A stretch of DNA of 64,000 nt from Tubiluchus corallicola (taxonomy: Eukaryota; Priapulida; Priapulimorpha; Priapulimorphida; Tubiluchidae): the NCBI GenBank assembly GCA_030141605.1, contig JAQGDQ010000016.1:536499-600498 (forward strand), in the 5' to 3' direction. Positions 62,782 through 64,000 of the stretch are shown in pieces. Position numbers and translations under genes: made by a program. The notes under the pieces were generated by a model. The model saw nothing but the letters and a program-made list of their open reading frames with translations, did no database searches and was not told the DNA's origin. The stretch's first letter is position 1. The number at the start of each line of letters is the position of its first letter.

Positions 62782-63969
62782 ATGGAAAATGGAGAAGTAG
62801 AAAGTTCTAAGCAACTATGGAAGATGGAGAAACGGACAGTAATATTGTTGGTAGTCAGTGCAGTTATGGTGTTAACTGCGTTATTTGTCGTCGTGCTTGT
62901 GGCAGTAACAACGAGTAATGACAGAGCTGTCACTCAACCAGAAGAATACTTTTCACCTTCCACGGTTTCATCAAACGTTACTGGGAAAATGGCATCTCGG
63001 GAACTTATAGTTATTCCAACTTGGGAAGTGTACAAAAGAAAATACGGTACAAACATTGAGGAAATTTTTTCTTTCCATTTTTATTGATTATGTGTTTACG
63101 ACAAAGCTGGTATGCTGCTCGGATAATCCTGTATAAATGTATTTGAACGTTTCGAGTAATAGCTCATTAGGTTTAAACTTTTTTCATCTGTAATAAATAT
63201 ATATAACCAAATTGCGTTTTATTACATACCTATGTAAAAATTCTCAAGCCTGATGACGAGTTACATGATATGCTGTAAGCTAATTTATATGGGATTACGT
63301 GTATATATTTGCAATATATATATATATAATAATTGTTGTCATTATAGTCGTCATTGACCGCCGCCTTGAGTTTTGGTTTGACATCTCTCCTGACCAGAGC
63401 CGGATTATCCTATAAGGCTATAACAGGCTGCAGCCTACAGTCCCTTAAGCTTGGGGCCCTCAGTCTTTGGTAACATTTGGTAAAAAGCTGTTTCTTTTTC
63501 ATTACTAAAATATGTCTTAAAACATATATATAAAAAATGAAAGATTGCTGTTTTAGTTCATTTAAAGAATTTCCAATAACTTTACTTCAATCTATGTAAA
63601 TGTCGTTAAAATACATTACTAGTAAAAATATTCAAGACGGGTGATGCGGGCGAGTTAGAGGTGGCCCGACTGAAGGGATCCCAAAATTTCATTAGCGTAG
63701 GGGCCCAAAAGGTTATAATTCGGCCCTGCTACTGATGCTTAAAATTTGCATCTGTCTGTATCATGAACCTCTGGTTCTCTCTGTCTATTTTATAAATTAT
63801 TGAATTATGAATTCGTGGGCTTTTTATAGGAAAACAGTACGATTATAAAGAAGAAAAAACCAGAAAGGCTATATATGAACGTAATGTAGCTGAGATACGT
63901 CAGCATAATTCACGGTTTGAAAAAGGTTCTGTGTCTTATGGACGCACCGTCGGTGAATCAACTGATATG
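62782..63969 (+). CDS. Membrane-anchored papain-family propeptide, gene C (5' part)
   Basis: Two exons are in the window: 62782-63046 and 63830-63969, joined in the same phase as the first coding junction of genes A and B. The gene runs off the right edge before the mature peptidase. Residues 1-17 are polar. A single hydrophobic helix follows (about 19-43: TVILLVVSAVMVLTALFVVV and onward), with basic KR just before it, giving a predicted type II (N-in) anchor. An N-glycosylation site NVT lies in the linker. IPTWEVYKRKYG and KAIYERNVAEIRQHNSRFEK then match the I29 propeptide of genes A and B. In contrast, the GxNxFxD region is poorly kept (GRTVGESTDM). The next donor is at 63970. A second Met at residue 15 (MEKRTVILL) is an alternative start. 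The exon 2 boundary lies about 100 bp after a hAT-like MITE. Confidence 0.8.
63395..63728. mobile_element. hAT-like MITE
   Basis: The left end CAGAGCCGGATTATCCTATA and the right end (reverse complement) CAGGGCCGAATTATAACCTT are terminal inverted repeats of the CAGxGxCGG type. Flanking 8-mers ctcctgac and ctactgat (63387-63394 and 63729-63736) agree at six of eight positions, as expected for an old 8 bp hAT duplication. The 334 bp are non-coding. It lies in the intron of gene C. Confidence 0.75.
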
Positions 63970-64000
63970 GTAAGTGGTCAGAAAAAGTAAAATTTCTCAC

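Overview
The window is intron-rich, AT-rich (roughly two-thirds A+T by eye) animal nuclear DNA. Evidence for this: GT-AG introns of several hundred bases to several kb, animal gene families (SERHL, TM2D3, FKBP8, papain-family cathepsins), TATA promoters, LINE fossils, a Ty3/gypsy-type LTR element, pogo-, hAT- and MITE-like elements, and long microsatellites. Degenerate CCCTAA-type repeats suggest a TTAGGG telomere lineage, so probably not an arthropod or nematode. I cannot name the species; a non-vertebrate metazoan is most likely. Exons were called by splice sites, reading phase and protein family. Exon lengths and phases close exactly for every complete gene.

Layout. 1-902, minus: SERHL-type alpha/beta hydrolase, cut by the left edge. 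903-6093: intergenic, with minisatellites, a telomere-like repeat copy and an internally deleted pogo/Tigger element. 6094-13203, minus: complete five-exon TM2D3 (almondex) gene, 230 aa. Its introns hold a full LTR-to-LTR gypsy-type element with a gag-integrase deletion fusion and a 5'-truncated LINE. 13204-15638: head-to-head spacer to the next gene, with an inverted repeat and LINE fossils. 15639-23967, plus: complete FKBP8 gene, about 459 aa in 12 coding exons, with an FKBP fold, TPR repeats and a C-terminal tail anchor.

From 27.7 kb to the right edge lies a tandem cluster of papain-family (C1A, I29 propeptide) cysteine peptidase genes, all on the plus strand. Gene A (promoter 27741, coding 30489-38167, 358 aa) and gene B (promoter 44185, coding 44972-55859, 346 aa) are clear tandem duplicates. 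They share all intron positions, the untranslated first exon and a conserved upstream promoter module. Gene A has a 19-residue cysteine-containing insertion and a GC-AG intron. Gene C (from 62782, cut by the right edge) shares the same propeptide intron phase. Where A and B have a signal peptide, it encodes a single N-terminal membrane anchor, so it looks like a type II membrane-bound cathepsin precursor.

The spacers and introns hold a diverged tandem array of about 140 bp units (40.1-41.2 kb), a dispersed degenerate repeat built on TGTCCAAA, tRNA-like pol III box fragments, a TA-flanked MITE and a hAT-like MITE. No viral genes or toxin genes were seen. I found no evidence of a wholly new multi-gene system. 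The best leads are the membrane-anchored cathepsin, the shared cathepsin promoter module, and the dispersed element that carries telomere-like repeats.
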